Shown: positions 1 to 9,597, numbered from the stretch's first letter. The stretch is 64,000 nucleotides of DNA from Pseudomonas campi (GCF_013200955.2 NZ_CP053697.2:2604001-2668000), one strand, 5' to 3'. A program made the numbers and translations. The notes: generated by a model from the letters alone, not told the origin.

Positions 1-2
1 CG

Positions 3-524
3 CAGCGCATCTCCTCGCGCATCGTCGACCCCAGCCGCAGCGACATGCTGGTCGATCTGTGCACCGCCACCATCCGCGCCGTGGCCCAGGGGGTGATCGG
101 CATCGCCTTCATCCAGATGATGTTGATCGCCGTCGCCTTCGTCCTGATGGGCGTTCCCGGCGCCGGCCTGCTGGCTCTGGCCGTCTTGCTGCTGGGGATC
201 ATGCAGTTGCCGGCCACCCTGATCACCCTGCCGGTGATCGCCTTCGTGTTCTTCAGTGAAGGCGTCAGCCTGCTCACCATCATCTTCGCCATCTACACCT
301 TCGTCGCCGGCCTCGCCGACAACGTGCTCAAACCGATGCTGTTGGGACGTGGCGTGGATGTACCCATGCCAGTGGTGCTGATCGGCGCGCTCGGTGGCAT
401 GGTCAGCGGCGGCATCATCGGTTTGTTTATCGGCCCGGTGTTGCTGGCCGTGGGCTACAAGCTGTTCTGGCAATGGGTCGAGACCCCTGCCATCGAAGCG
501 GCCGGACCGCAGGATGGCAAATAA
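3..524 (+). CDS. AI-2E family transporter, C-terminal part (5' end outside window)
   Basis: Multi-pass inner-membrane protein of the AI-2E exporter/permease (PerM-like) family. Only the last ~173 codons are present, because the frame is open to the left window edge. Four or five strongly hydrophobic stretches are visible, and the region around DNVLKPMLLGRG is typical of the family's C-terminal half. The real substrate of most members is unknown. The stop codon overlaps the start of the outer-membrane efflux gene by 11 bases, so the permease probably belongs to the same transcription unit. Family assignment is good; function is not settled. Confidence 0.8.
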   Translation, partial: QRISSRIVDPSRSDMLVDLCTATIRAVAQGVIGIAFIQMMLIAVAFVLMGVPGAGLLALAVLLLGIMQLPATLITLPVIAFVFFSEGVSLLTIIFAIYTFVAGLADNVLKPMLLGRGVDVPMPVVLIGALGGMVSGGIIGLFIGPVLLAVGYKLFWQWVETPAIEAAGPQDGK

Positions 525-2091
525 GCATCTGCGCGCCTGGACCTTGTTGGCCGCAGCCACCCTGGGTGGCTGCGTACGTCTGGGTCCGGACTTCCAGTCG
601 CCGCGCCAGGACTGGATCGACCACTGGGACAGCCAGGCACTCGACGCAGCCAGCCAGCAGCAACCACAGCCGGATCGACGGCAATGGTGGGCGCAGTTCG
701 AAGACCCGTTGCTCGATCGCCTGATCAGTGCCGCCGATACGAACAACTCCAGCCTGCGTATCGCCGCCCTGCGCATCCTCGAGGCCCGCGCCCAGCTCGG
801 TATTGCCAGCAGCGGGCGCTACCCGCAGGTGCAGCAGGGCAGCGCCGACAGCCTCTACCTCGACCGCAACCAGTACGACGGCGCCCCTGAGCTGGACAGC
901 AACGCCTGGCAGTACAGCACCGGTTTCGCGGCCGGCTGGGAGCTGGACTTCTGGGGCCGCTACAGCCGCGCCATCGAGTCGGCCGACGCCAACTACTTCG
1001 CCGCCCAGGCCAATTACGAGGATGTCCTGGTGCTGCTGCGCGCCCAGGTGGCACAGACTTACTACGCCTTGCGCACCGCCGAAGCCCGCCTGGGCATCGC
1101 CCGCGACAATGCCAAGCTGCAGAAGCGCAGCCTGGACATCACCGAGCGCCTGTTCAACAGCGGCAACAGCGACGAACTCGACCTGCAACAGGCCAAGACC
1201 CAGTACCTGGCAACCTTGAGCAGCATCCCCGAGCTGGAGACCCAGGTCGCCCAGACCCGCAATGCCCTGGCCGTTCTGGTTGGCCAGCCGCCGGGCAGCC
1301 TACCCGAGCTGAGCGCCGAGACCGCCCTGGTGCCGCTGGTCGATCAGGCCCTGCTCGATGACGTACCCGCCAACCTGCTGCTGCGCCGCCCGGATGTACG
1401 CGCTGCCGAATTGCTGGTGGCCGCCCAGTCCGCGCTGATCGGCGTGGCCGAAGCCGACCTCTACCCCTCGATCAGCCTGCTTGGCAGCATCGGCTGGTCC
1501 GCCAGCAGCCTGGACGGCAGCCCGCAGACGGTCAGCCTCGGCGGTGGCCCCAGCCTGACCTGGAACCTGTTCGACCATGGCCGCCTGCGCAACAACGTGC
1601 GCGTACAGGACGCCCGCCTGCAGCAACTGATCGAAGCCTATCAAGACCGCGTGCGCCAGGCGGCGCGCGAGGCCGACGATGCCGCCACCGGCCTGAGCAA
1701 GGCCCTGGAGCGCGAACGCATCCTGCGCGAGGCCTCATTCTCGGCCAAGCGCTCGCTGACCCTGGCCAACGCCCAATACCGCGAAGGCTATTCCGACTTC
1801 CAGCGCGTACTGGACGCCCAGCGCGCCCTGTTCGCCCAGCAGGACGGCTACCTGCTGGCACGCAGCGCCGCGCTGAGCAACCTGATCAACCTCTATCGCG
1901 CCCTCGGAGGTGGCTGGTACAGCAGCCAGCCGCTGCTCGACCCGGCTACCCACGCACAGATGAGTCAACGAACCGACTGGGGCGACCTGCTCGACGAGCA
2001 ACCCGCCCGCCCAGTCGAAAACGCCATGCCCGGCAACCTCGACAAACCCGTGAATACCCCGGCACCAGCCGCCCAGGCAGATACGCCATGA
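514..2091 (+). CDS. efflux transporter outer membrane factor lipoprotein, NodT family
   Basis: TolC-like outer membrane channel of a tripartite efflux system, 525 aa. The ATG at 514 was chosen because it begins a lipoprotein signal (MANKHLRAWTLLAAATLGGC, acylated Cys at ~20); upstream in-frame starts lie within the permease gene. Two outer membrane efflux repeats follow, with the family's RRPDVRAAE motif near residue 290 and a long helical C-terminal half. The last ~50 residues are polar and Pro/Ala-rich. It overlaps the HlyD-type gene by ATGA, indicating translational coupling. Together with the next two genes it should form an envelope-spanning exporter; the substrate is not evident. Confidence 0.9.
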   Translation: MANKHLRAWTLLAAATLGGCVRLGPDFQSPRQDWIDHWDSQALDAASQQQPQPDRRQWWAQFEDPLLDRLISAADTNNSSLRIAALRILEARAQLGIASSGRYPQVQQGSADSLYLDRNQYDGAPELDSNAWQYSTGFAAGWELDFWGRYSRAIESADANYFAAQANYEDVLVLLRAQVAQTYYALRTAEARLGIARDNAKLQKRSLDITERLFNSGNSDELDLQQAKTQYLATLSSIPELETQVAQTRNALAVLVGQPPGSLPELSAETALVPLVDQALLDDVPANLLLRRPDVRAAELLVAAQSALIGVAEADLYPSISLLGSIGWSASSLDGSPQTVSLGGGPSLTWNLFDHGRLRNNVRVQDARLQQLIEAYQDRVRQAAREADDAATGLSKALERERILREASFSAKRSLTLANAQYREGYSDFQRVLDAQRALFAQQDGYLLARSAALSNLINLYRALGGGWYSSQPLLDPATHAQMSQRTDWGDLLDEQPARPVENAMPGNLDKPVNTPAPAAQADTP

Positions 2092-3203
2092 CCGACAAAC
2101 CCGAGCACCGTCCACCGGCCCCGGCCAAGAGCCAGGACCCCAGCCGTCGCGGCGTGCAGATCACCCTGGCGGTGATCGGCCTGACCCTGATCTGGTACCT
2201 GCTGGCCGACCGCTTCACCCCTTACACCCAGCAGGCGCGGGTGCAGGCCTATGTGGTGCCGGTGGCGCCGGAGGTGGCCGGCCGCGTGAGTCGGGTGCTG
2301 GTCGAAAACAACCAGATGGTCAAGGCCGGCCAGGTGCTGTTCGAGATCAACCCCGAGCCTTACGAGATCGCCGTGGCCAAGGCCCGTGCCGAGCTGCAGA
2401 ACATGCGCGGCCAGGTCGGCGCCAGCACCGCCGGCATCGACTCCGCCCTGGCCTCGCTGCGCGTCGCCGAGGCCGGCGAACTCGAGTCCAGGCAGGACCG
2501 CGAGCGCCTCGAACGGCTGTATCGCGATGACCCCGGCACCATTTCCCTGCGCCGCCTGGAAATTTCCCGAGCCAATCTGGCCAAGGCCAGCAGCCAGGTG
2601 GCCGCGGCCCAGGCCGAAGTGCAGCGGGCTCGCGAAACCGAAGGCGGCAGCGGTGAGGACAACGCCCGCCTGCTTAGCGCCACTGCGGCGGTAGAGCAGG
2701 CCGAACTGGACCTGAGCAAGACTCGGGTAAAGGCCGCCTCCACCGGGCTGATCACCGATCTGCGCATCGAAGTGGGCCAGTACGCTGGGGCTGGCAGCCC
2801 GCAGATGACCCTGATCGCCCTCAACGACCTGTGGATCAGCGCCGAGATGAGCGAAAACAACCTCGGCCACCTGCAGCCGGGCACACCGGTATCCATCGTC
2901 CTCGACGCCCGCCCCGGACATGTCTACCGCGGACGCATACGCAGCATCGGCTATGGCATCAGCGTCGGCCAGGCACCGCCTCCCGGCACCCTGCCGACCG
3001 TAGAGAACAGCCGCGACTGGCTGCGTGCGGCACAACGCTTCCCGGTGATAGTTGAGCTCGAGGCCAACGAGCTGGGCGACTACCGCGGCCTGCGTGTCGG
3101 CGGTCAGGCCGAGGTGATGGCCTTCCCCACCGAGGGCAACCCGCTGAACCTGCTCGGCCGCGCCTTTCTGCGCGTGATGAGCTGGTTGTCGTTCGCCTAC
3201 TGA
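2088..3203 (+). CDS. HlyD/EmrA-family periplasmic adaptor subunit
   Basis: Membrane fusion protein, 371 aa. One N-terminal membrane anchor (about residues 21-40, ITLAVIGLTLIWYLLADRF) is followed by a biotinyl-lipoyl half motif (VAPEVAGRVSRVLVENNQMVKAGQVLFEI), a long Ala/Arg/Glu-rich coiled-coil hairpin, and a beta-barrel region with TGLITDLRIEVGQYAGAG. It links the outer membrane channel upstream to the membrane protein downstream. Both flanking genes overlap it by a few bases (ATGA and TGATG), so the three are almost certainly one operon. It resembles AaeA/EmrA-type adaptors that pair with FUSC-like or DUF2955 partners. Confidence 0.88.
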   Translation: MTDKPEHRPPAPAKSQDPSRRGVQITLAVIGLTLIWYLLADRFTPYTQQARVQAYVVPVAPEVAGRVSRVLVENNQMVKAGQVLFEINPEPYEIAVAKARAELQNMRGQVGASTAGIDSALASLRVAEAGELESRQDRERLERLYRDDPGTISLRRLEISRANLAKASSQVAAAQAEVQRARETEGGSGEDNARLLSATAAVEQAELDLSKTRVKAASTGLITDLRIEVGQYAGAGSPQMTLIALNDLWISAEMSENNLGHLQPGTPVSIVLDARPGHVYRGRIRSIGYGISVGQAPPPGTLPTVENSRDWLRAAQRFPVIVELEANELGDYRGLRVGGQAEVMAFPTEGNPLNLLGRAFLRVMSWLSFAY

Positions 3204-4240
3204 TGGACATGCCCGTGGCCGATCCCCGTCCCCAGCGCGCCCTGCGCCTGGCCTTCGGCGTAGCCCTGGGCACGGCACTGGGTTTCGGCCTGGCGCTGCC
3301 GTTGCCCTTCCTCACGCCGATGCTGGTCCTGGTGCTGCTGGCATCGAGCAACCAGCCGTTGAGCGCCAAGGCCGGCCTGAGCCTGGCCCTGGTGGTCGCC
3401 CTGACCTGCGGCAGTGGCCTGCTACTCAGCCCGCTACTGCGCCACTCGCCGGTCAGCGGCGTGCTGCTGGTGGCGCTCGGCCTGTTCCTGATCTTTCGCT
3501 TCAGCCTGCGCGGCGGCAACGGCCTGCTCTCGACCCTGCAGGTGGTCGGCCTGACCATGATCTCCGCCGCCGGCACGACTTCCCTGGCCCTAGGCCAGAC
3601 GGTGGTCGAGGCGCTGGTCAAGGCGGTGCTGCTGACCACCCTGTGCGTGGCCTTCAGCCACGTACTGTTTGCCGAACCGCCCGGCCAGGCCGCAGCCGCC
3701 AAGCCCGCGCCCATGGCCAACGCACGCTCCACCTGGATTGCCCTGCGCGCCATGCTGGTGGTAATGCCGGCCTGGCTACTGGCCCTGATCGACCCCGCCA
3801 GCTATATGCCGCTGGTAATGAAATCGGTCAACCTCGGCCAGCAGGTCTGCAGCACCAACGCCCGCGACGCCGGCCGCGAGCTGCTCGGTTCGACCCTGCT
3901 CGGCGGCGCACTGGCGATCGCCATCTGGATGCTGCTGAGCATCCTGCCGCACCTGTGGATGTTCTTTCTGCTGATGCTGCTGTTCGTCCTGCTGCTGGCG
4001 CGGCGGCTCTACCAGCTGGTGGCCAACCGGCTAAGTCCGGGTTTCTGGCTCAACACCTGTGCCACCCTGATCATCCTGCTCGGCCAGTCGGTACAGGACA
4101 GCGCCGCCGGCAAGGACGTCTACACGGCCTTCGCCATCCGCATGGGCCTGTTCATCCTGGTCACCCTGTACGCCTGCGCCGCGGTCTACCTGATTGACCT
4201 GCGCAGCAAAGACTCAAGCGAGGAAATCCCATGCTCATGA
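3203..4240 (+). CDS. DUF2955 domain-containing inner membrane protein (FUSC-like efflux component)
   Basis: 345-aa polytopic membrane protein. Two clusters of hydrophobic segments (about residues 15-135 and 180-335) flank a short hydrophilic stretch, the arrangement seen in FUSC/AaeB-like proteins. The N-terminal LRLAFGVALGTALGFGLALP stretch and the following LTPMLVLVLLASSNQP are typical of DUF2955. It starts inside the stop codon of the adaptor gene. From context it is the inner-membrane energy-coupling or channel part of the efflux system, possibly for aromatic acids as in AaeB-type systems; that substrate is an inference. Confidence 0.82.
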   Translation: MDMPVADPRPQRALRLAFGVALGTALGFGLALPLPFLTPMLVLVLLASSNQPLSAKAGLSLALVVALTCGSGLLLSPLLRHSPVSGVLLVALGLFLIFRFSLRGGNGLLSTLQVVGLTMISAAGTTSLALGQTVVEALVKAVLLTTLCVAFSHVLFAEPPGQAAAAKPAPMANARSTWIALRAMLVVMPAWLLALIDPASYMPLVMKSVNLGQQVCSTNARDAGRELLGSTLLGGALAIAIWMLLSILPHLWMFFLLMLLFVLLLARRLYQLVANRLSPGFWLNTCATLIILLGQSVQDSAAGKDVYTAFAIRMGLFILVTLYACAAVYLIDLRSKDSSEEIPCS

Positions 4241-4677
4241 ATCTGTTGATCGGCCTGCCGGTGACCCTGCTGTGCCTGCTGTTGCAGGCTGTGATGGTCG
4301 CCCTCAGCCTGCGCCGCTATGTCGAGTTCCGCCGCAATCTGCACGACCCCTCGCCGAGCAGCACCATTCTGATCCTGGGCCTGGTGATGCTGCTGATGCT
4401 GTTCGGCAACTTTCTGCAGATGGCCATCTGGGCCCAGTTGTTCGTCATGCTCGGCGAGTTCGAGAGTTTTTCCCGGGCCCTGTATTTTTCCGGCGTGACC
4501 TTTTCCACCCTGGGTTACGGCGACGTGGTGCTGTCCAAGCCCCGGCAACTGCTGAGCGCGCTGGAGGCAGCCAACGGCATCCTGATGTTCGGCGTGTCCA
4601 CCGCAGTGCTCACCGCAGCCCTGCATGACGTGATCAAGCACTACACCGAGAAATCCAGAGACCCTGAGCAGGCTTGA
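4231..4677 (+). CDS. small two-TM potassium channel family protein
   Basis: 148-aa ion-channel-domain protein. Two transmembrane helices (about residues 5-25 and 45-70) and a pore loop with the K+ selectivity filter TLGYGD (about residues 93-98) are followed by a third hydrophobic stretch. There is no cytoplasmic RCK domain. The ATG at 4231 overlaps the end of the DUF2955 gene; a second ATG at 4237 is also possible. Co-transcription with an efflux system could mean compensation of ion flux or membrane potential, but that is inference. The last residues (YTEKSRDPEQA) are polar and cytoplasmic. Confidence 0.8.
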   Translation: MLMNLLIGLPVTLLCLLLQAVMVALSLRRYVEFRRNLHDPSPSSTILILGLVMLLMLFGNFLQMAIWAQLFVMLGEFESFSRALYFSGVTFSTLGYGDVVLSKPRQLLSALEAANGILMFGVSTAVLTAALHDVIKHYTEKSRDPEQA

Positions 4678-4688
4678 GGCCGGGCGCC

Positions 4689-5240
4689 TCAGTCGGCAGC
4701 GAAGCCCAGGCTGATGGACACCAGCACCTGCTGCCCGGGGTCGTCACCCAGGTGGTAGTCCGGCGCCGGGCCGTAGCCCAGCCAGAGCTGCTGACCGTTC
4801 TTGATCCGCACATCGGAACGCTCGTCGCCATCACCTTCCAGCCCGACAAGCAAGGCGCTCACCTGCTCGCGCGGCATGCCCAGGCGCAGTCGGTCATCGA
4901 CCACGAAGCCCTGCATGTCGGCCTTCGGCTCGACCTGCTGTAACCAGCCCAGGAACAGATCCTCGGTGAACTGTTCCAGCTTCCAGCAGCGCACCTCGCG
5001 CAGCCTCTCACCCTCGAACGCCAGCAGCAGCGAGTTGCCATAGAGCAGGCCACGCCGCCCCTGACGCAGCGGCAGTTCGGCCGTAGGCGGCCCCAGCCGT
5101 TCGATGAAAGCGGCCTTGGGGGCGCTGGGCGACAGACCGAACACGGCCTTGCCGACATGCACCTGCAGTTCGGCATGTACCCACCCGGAACCACCCAATA
5201 GCAGCAGAATCGCCACCAGTTTCAGCATGTTCATCGCCAT
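4689..5240 (-). CDS. hypothetical periplasmic protein with signal peptide
   Basis: 183-aa protein beginning with a classical signal peptide (MNMLKLVAILLLLGGSGWVHA; an ATG two codons earlier is equally possible). The mature part is small and soluble, with one Cys in RCWKLEQF. No catalytic motif was recognised. It faces the efflux operon, leaving only ~11 bp between the two stop codons. Promoter space lies between its start and the dcd terminator. Conserved hypothetical; the function is unknown. Confidence 0.7.
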   Translation of the reverse strand: MAMNMLKLVAILLLLGGSGWVHAELQVHVGKAVFGLSPSAPKAAFIERLGPPTAELPLRQGRRGLLYGNSLLLAFEGERLREVRCWKLEQFTEDLFLGWLQQVEPKADMQGFVVDDRLRLGMPREQVSALLVGLEGDGDERSDVRIKNGQQLWLGYGPAPDYHLGDDPGQQVLVSISLGFAAD

Positions 5241-5270
5241 CTCCTTTGACTGTAGTGTTTAAGCAGACAC

Positions 5271-5297
5271 AAAAAAGCCGGGCATGACCCGGCTTTT
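5271..5297 (-). terminator. intrinsic terminator of dcd
   Basis: Seven-bp perfect stem (AGCCGGG/CCCGGCT) with a 5-nt loop. On the minus strand it is followed by a run of six T. It lies just beyond the dcd stop and separates dcd from the downstream periplasmic-protein gene. Confidence 0.85.
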
Positions 5298-5311
5298 CAT
5301 TCTGGAACCGA

Positions 5312-5878
5312 TCAGGTTCTCGGCAGCGTCACGCCGGTCTGGCCCTGGTACTTGCCGCCACGGTCGGCATAGGACACTTCGCACTCTTCGTCGGACTGCA
5401 GGAACAGCATCTGCGCCACGCCCTCGTTGGCGTAGATCTTCGCCGGCAAGGTGGTGGTGTTGGAGAATTCCAGGGTCACATGGCCTTCCCACTCGGGTTC
5501 CAGCGGGGTGACGTTGACGATGATGCCGCAGCGCGCGTAGGTGCTCTTGCCCAGGCAGATGGTCAGCACGTCGCGCGGGATGCGGAAGTACTCGACGGTG
5601 CGGGCCAGGGCGAAGGAGTTCGGCGGGATGATGCACACCGGGCCTTTGATATCGACAAAGCTCTTCTCATCGAAGTTCTTCGGGTCGACGGTGGCCGAGT
5701 GGATGTTGGTGAAGACCTTGAATTCGTCGGCGCAGCGTACGTCGTAGCCGTAGCTGGAGACCCCGTAGGAAATCAGGCGCTCGGCGCCTTCGGTGCGCAC
5801 CTGGCGCTCGACGAAGGGCTCGATCATCCCGTGTTCCTGGGCCATGCGGCGAATCCACTTGTCCGATTTGATGCTCAT
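5312..5878 (-). CDS. dcd: dCTP deaminase
   Basis: Converts dCTP to dUTP for dTTP synthesis in the cytoplasm; functions as a homotrimer. 188 aa, the usual length. Visible hallmarks are the [21 protein letters not shown] stretch, containing the catalytic Glu region ([18 protein letters not shown]), the substrate-binding Arg/Ser in SYGYDVR, and the C-terminal [15 protein letters not shown] lid. Start ATG at 5878 agrees with the family ([13 protein letters not shown]). It is followed by its own terminator. The dcd-apbC-metG order matches P. aeruginosa. Confidence 0.97.
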   Translation of the reverse strand: MSIKSDKWIRRMAQEHGMIEPFVERQVRTEGAERLISYGVSSYGYDVRCADEFKVFTNIHSATVDPKNFDEKSFVDIKGPVCIIPPNSFALARTVEYFRIPRDVLTICLGKSTYARCGIIVNVTPLEPEWEGHVTLEFSNTTTLPAKIYANEGVAQMLFLQSDEECEVSYADRGGKYQGQTGVTLPRT

Positions 5879-5962
5879 GGCGGGCGTCCTGACTCAAGGT
5901 GTGGTGAAAAACTGAGCGCGCATCTTACCGGGAGGCAAGGCGCGCTTCAAAGGCCCCTCGTC

Positions 5963-6031
5963 TGTAGGAGCCAGCTTGCTGGCGATCAACGCCCAGCAAG
6001 CAAACGGATCGCCAGCAAGCTGGCTCCTACA
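5963..6031. repeat. REP-type inverted pair (TGTAGGAGCCAGC family)
   Basis: Two 25-bp arms (5963-5987 and 6007-6031) are perfect reverse complements separated by 19 bp. The arms begin TGTAGGAGCCAGCTTGCTGG, typical of the Pseudomonas ~35-bp REP family. The pair lies between the divergent ends of dcd (5' side) and apbC (3' side). Confidence 0.9.
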
Positions 6032-6040
6032 AGAGCGGCA

Positions 6041-7135
6041 TTAATCGTCGCTGATTTCGATATTCGGCATGGCACTGGCGCCCAAGCCGCTCTGGGCGAT
6101 GCGCGCACCCACGCAACGGGCCATTTCCTGGTAGATCATGGCGATCTGGCTTTCCGGGTCGGCGATGGTGGTCGGCTTGCCGCCATCCGACTGCATGCGG
6201 ATGGCCATCGACAGCGGCAAGGAGGCCAGCAGGTCGACGCCGTACTGGCTGGCCAGTTTCTCGCCGCCACCTTCGCCGAACAGGTGCTCGGCATGGCCGC
6301 AGTTGGAGCAGATGTGCACCGCCATGTTCTCCACCACGCCGAGCACCGGGATATTGACCTTGCGGAACATCTCCACGCCCTTGCGCGCATCGAGCAGGGC
6401 CAGGTCCTGCGGGGTGGTGACGATCACCGCGCCAGCCACCGGCACCTTCTGCGCCAGGGTCAGCTGGATGTCGCCGGTACCCGGCGGCATATCGACGACC
6501 AGATAGTCGAGGTTGTCCCAGGCGGTTTGGGTGATCAGTTGCAGCAGCGCGCCGGAGACCATCGGCCCGCGCCAGACCACCGGGGTGTTCTCGTCGGTGA
6601 GGAAGGCCATCGACATGACCTGCACGCCGTGCGCCTCCAGCGGCACGAAGAACTTCTCGTCACGCACTTTCGGCCGGGTGCCTTCGGCGATGCCGAACAT
6701 GATGCCCTGGCTCGGGCCGTAGATATCCGCATCAAGAATGCCCACCCGCGCGCCTTCGCGGGCCAGGGCCAGGGCCAGGTTAGCCGCGGTGGTCGACTTG
6801 CCGACGCCGCCCTTGCCGGAAGCCACGGCGATGATGTTCTTCACGTTGGCCAGCGCCGGCACCTGGGCCTGGGCCTTGTGCGCCTCGATCACGCAGTCGA
6901 CCTCGACCTTGGCGCTGTCGATGCCTTCGACCCCTTCCAGGGCCATCTGCAGCATCTGCGCCCAGCCGCTCTTGAACAGCCCGGCGGCGTAACCCAGCTG
7001 CAGGCGTACGCGGACCTTGCCGCCGTCGATATCGACTTCACGCAGGCAGCCGGCGGACACGGGGTCCTGATTGAGGTTGGGGTCGGTGAACTGGCGCAGG
7101 GTCGCTTCGACCGCTTGGCGGGTAACGGCGCTCAT
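6041..7135 (-). CDS. apbC: iron-sulfur cluster carrier protein ApbC/Mrp
   Basis: P-loop ATPase that binds and transfers Fe-S clusters in the cytosol, 364 aa. An N-terminal DUF59/MIP18-like domain (about residues 1-85) is followed by the NTPase domain with a deviant Walker A motif ASGKGGVGKST (~108). The MPPGTGD and switch-like motifs follow, and the cluster-binding CSNC pair lies near residue 284. It is divergent from metG, as in P. aeruginosa PA3481-PA3482. Start ATG 7135 (MSAVTRQAVEATLRQF). Confidence 0.95.
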   Translation of the reverse strand: MSAVTRQAVEATLRQFTDPNLNQDPVSAGCLREVDIDGGKVRVRLQLGYAAGLFKSGWAQMLQMALEGVEGIDSAKVEVDCVIEAHKAQAQVPALANVKNIIAVASGKGGVGKSTTAANLALALAREGARVGILDADIYGPSQGIMFGIAEGTRPKVRDEKFFVPLEAHGVQVMSMAFLTDENTPVVWRGPMVSGALLQLITQTAWDNLDYLVVDMPPGTGDIQLTLAQKVPVAGAVIVTTPQDLALLDARKGVEMFRKVNIPVLGVVENMAVHICSNCGHAEHLFGEGGGEKLASQYGVDLLASLPLSMAIRMQSDGGKPTTIADPESQIAMIYQEMARCVGARIAQSGLGASAMPNIEISDD

Positions 7136-7194
7136 GGGGCAACTCCGAAAGGCTGAGCAAAACAGGCGGGCATCTTACCGCAGGCGCTTGATCC

Positions 7195-7415
7195 GTAGGG
7201 TGGATGACGCCCTTTTCATCCACCAGGACCCAGCTCGGCGGATCGGTGAAGCGTGATCCACCCTACATCAGACATCCACCCCGCCACGGATGAAAACCCT
7301 CGCCCCGACCGTAGGGTGGATGACGCCTTTTTCATCCACCAAGGCCCCGCTCGGTGGATCGGTGCAGCGCGATCCACGACAGCCATCCGCCCTGCCACGG
7401 GTGAAAAAAAAACCG
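7195..7415. repeat. tandem pair of REP-like GTAGGGTGGAT units upstream of metG
   Basis: Unit 1 (7195-7310) and unit 2 (7311-~7415) are a direct tandem repeat of ~105-116 bp. Each begins GTAGGGTGGATGACGCC and contains a GATCGGTG(A/C)AGCG(T/C)GATCCAC segment. Each ends with a GACA(T/G)CCA...GCCACGG(A/G)TGAAAA tail. Within unit 1 the GTAGGGTGGAT and ATCCACCCTAC ends are inverted repeats. The pair fills the 332-bp apbC-metG intergenic region; related single copies lie at 49832 and 52831. Confidence 0.85.
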
Positions 7416-7467
7416 CCGCGCCTATATAGTTGCCGGCTCCCTCGTAACACCAGTGCAGCCGATCATC

Positions 7468-9510
7468 ATGTCCGAAGCCCGCAAGATTCTCGTTACCAGC
7501 GCCCTGCCCTACGCCAACGGCTCGATTCACCTTGGCCACATGCTCGAATACATCCAGACCGACATGTGGGTGCGCTTCCAGAAGCTGCGTGGCAACCAGT
7601 GCATCTATGTCTGCGCCGACGACGCCCACGGCTCGGCGATCATGCTGCGCGCGGAAAAGGAAGGCATCACCCCGGAACAGCTGATCGCCAACGTACAGGC
7701 CGAGCACAGCGCCGACTTCGCCGATTTCCTGGTCGACTTCGACAACTTCCACTCGACCCACGCCGAGGAAAACCGCGAGCTGGCCACCAGCATCTACCTC
7801 AAGCTGCGTGATGCCGGGCATATCGCCACCCGTTCGGTGACCCAGTACTTCGACCCCGAGAAGGGCATGTTCCTCGCCGACCGCTTCATCAAGGGCACCT
7901 GCCCGAAATGCGCGGCCGAGGACCAGTACGGCGACAACTGCGAGAAATGTGGCGCCACCTACGAGCCCACCGAGCTGAAGAACCCGCGCTCGGCCATCTC
8001 TGGCGCCGTGCCGGTGCTGCGCGACTCCAAGCACTTCTTCTTCAAGCTGCCCGACTTCGAGGCCATGCTGAAGACCTGGACCCGCAGCGGCACACTGCAG
8101 GACGCCGTCGCCAACAAGATCGCCGAATGGCTGGATGGCGGCCTGCAGGAGTGGGACATCAGCCGTGATGCGCCCTACTTCGGCTTCGAGATCCCCGACG
8201 AGCCGGGCAAGTACTTCTACGTCTGGCTGGACGCGCCGATCGGCTACATGGCCAGCTTCAAGAACCTCTGCAGCAAACGCCCGGAGCTGGACTTCGACGC
8301 GTTCTGGAACAAGGACTCGACGGCCGAGCTGTATCACTTCATCGGCAAGGACATCGTCAACTTCCACGCCCTGTTCTGGCCGGCCATGCTCGAAGGCGCC
8401 GGCTACCGCAAGCCGACCGCAGTCAACGTGCACGGTTACCTGACGGTGAACGGGCAGAAGATGTCCAAGTCGCGCGGCACCTTCATCAAGGCGCGCACCT
8501 ACCTGGATCACCTGAATCCGGAATACCTGCGCTACTACTACGCCAGCAAGCTGGGCCGCGGCGTCGACGACCTTGACCTGAACCTCGAAGACTTCGTGCA
8601 GAAGGTCAACTCGGACCTGGTCGGCAAGGTGGTCAACATCGCCAGCCGCTGTGCCGGCTTTATCCACAAGGGCAACAATGGCGTGCTGGTCGACGCCAAC
8701 CCCGAGCCGGAGCTGTGGGCTGCCTTCCAGGCCGCCGCGCCGAGCATCAGCGATGCCTATGAAGCCCGCGATTTCTCCCGCGCCATGCGCGAGATCATGG
8801 CCCTGGCCGACCGCGCCAACGCCTGGATCGCCGACAAGGCGCCGTGGGCGCTGAACAAGGTCGAAGGCAAGCAGGCCGAAGTACAGGAAATCTGCGCCCT
8901 GGGCGTCAACCTGTTCCGCCAGTTGGTGATCCTGCTCAAGCCGGTACTGCCGAAGCTGGCCGCCGACGCCGAGGCCTTCCTCAACGTCGCCCCGCTGAGC
9001 TGGAGCGATCTGGGCACACCGCTGGCCAACCACCAGCTCAACCCATTCAACCCGCTGCTGACCCGCATCGAGCCGGCGAAGATCGAAGCCATGACCGCCG
9101 CCTCCAAGGAAGACCTCGCCTCTACCGAAGCCCCGGCCGCACCCTCCGGCAACGGTGAACTGGCGAAAGACCCGCTGGCCGCCGAGATCGCCTTCGACGC
9201 CTTCGCCGCCGTCGACCTGCGCATCGCCCTGATCGAGAAGTGCGAGTTCGTCGAGGGCGCCGACAAGCTGCTGCGCCTGACCCTGGATATCGGCGACGAG
9301 AAGCGCAACGTGTTCAGCGGCATCAAGAGCGCCTACCCGGACCCGAGCAAGCTGGAAGGCCGCCTGACCCTGTACGTGGCCAACCTTGCCGCGCGCAAGA
9401 TGAAGTTCGGCGTCTCCGAAGGCATGGTCCTGGCCGCCGGCCCTGGTGGTGAAGAGATCTACCTGCTCAGCCCGGACAGCGGCGCCAAGCCGGGGCAACG
9501 GGTCAAGTAA
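7468..9510 (+). CDS. metG: methionyl-tRNA synthetase
   Basis: Charges tRNA-Met in the cytosol. 680 aa from ATG 7468 ([18 protein letters not shown]); an in-frame GTG 15 bases earlier lacks family support. Class I signatures are the HIGH-like HLGH near residue 22 and KMSKS near residue 332. The zinc-binding knuckle has two CxxC pairs (CPKC and CEKC, residues ~146-161). A C-terminal EMAP-type tRNA-binding domain for dimerisation occupies about residues 575-680. Length and order fit the long, dimeric MetG of gammaproteobacteria. Confidence 0.98.
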   Translation: MSEARKILVTSALPYANGSIHLGHMLEYIQTDMWVRFQKLRGNQCIYVCADDAHGSAIMLRAEKEGITPEQLIANVQAEHSADFADFLVDFDNFHSTHAEENRELATSIYLKLRDAGHIATRSVTQYFDPEKGMFLADRFIKGTCPKCAAEDQYGDNCEKCGATYEPTELKNPRSAISGAVPVLRDSKHFFFKLPDFEAMLKTWTRSGTLQDAVANKIAEWLDGGLQEWDISRDAPYFGFEIPDEPGKYFYVWLDAPIGYMASFKNLCSKRPELDFDAFWNKDSTAELYHFIGKDIVNFHALFWPAMLEGAGYRKPTAVNVHGYLTVNGQKMSKSRGTFIKARTYLDHLNPEYLRYYYASKLGRGVDDLDLNLEDFVQKVNSDLVGKVVNIASRCAGFIHKGNNGVLVDANPEPELWAAFQAAAPSISDAYEARDFSRAMREIMALADRANAWIADKAPWALNKVEGKQAEVQEICALGVNLFRQLVILLKPVLPKLAADAEAFLNVAPLSWSDLGTPLANHQLNPFNPLLTRIEPAKIEAMTAASKEDLASTEAPAAPSGNGELAKDPLAAEIAFDAFAAVDLRIALIEKCEFVEGADKLLRLTLDIGDEKRNVFSGIKSAYPDPSKLEGRLTLYVANLAARKMKFGVSEGMVLAAGPGGEEIYLLSPDSGAKPGQRVK

Positions 9511-9574
9511 GAACCAGTTAACGGGCTGCGGCGCAGCGCCGCATGCCCTCGACTAGCCTTATAAGCTGCTAATC

Positions 9575-9597
9575 AGCCGGCTTTTGCCGGCTTGTTA
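9575..9597 (+). terminator. weak terminator-like hairpin after metG
   Basis: A six-bp GC-rich stem (AGCCGG/CCGGCT) with a CTTTTG loop is followed by a short T-containing tract. It lies between metG and the rnf operon. The U-tract is imperfect, so read-through is possible. Confidence 0.5.

Noticed and set aside
5480..7156. 558-codon plus-strand frame across dcd and apbC
   Set aside because: It is antisense to two genes with intact catalytic motifs and spans their intergenic REP; composition is His/Arg/Gly-rich as typical of shadow frames.
7195..7415. Possible CRISPR-like direct repeats
   Set aside because: Only two long units (~105-116 bp), internally palindromic and related to dispersed REP-like copies at 49832 and 52831; no cas genes.
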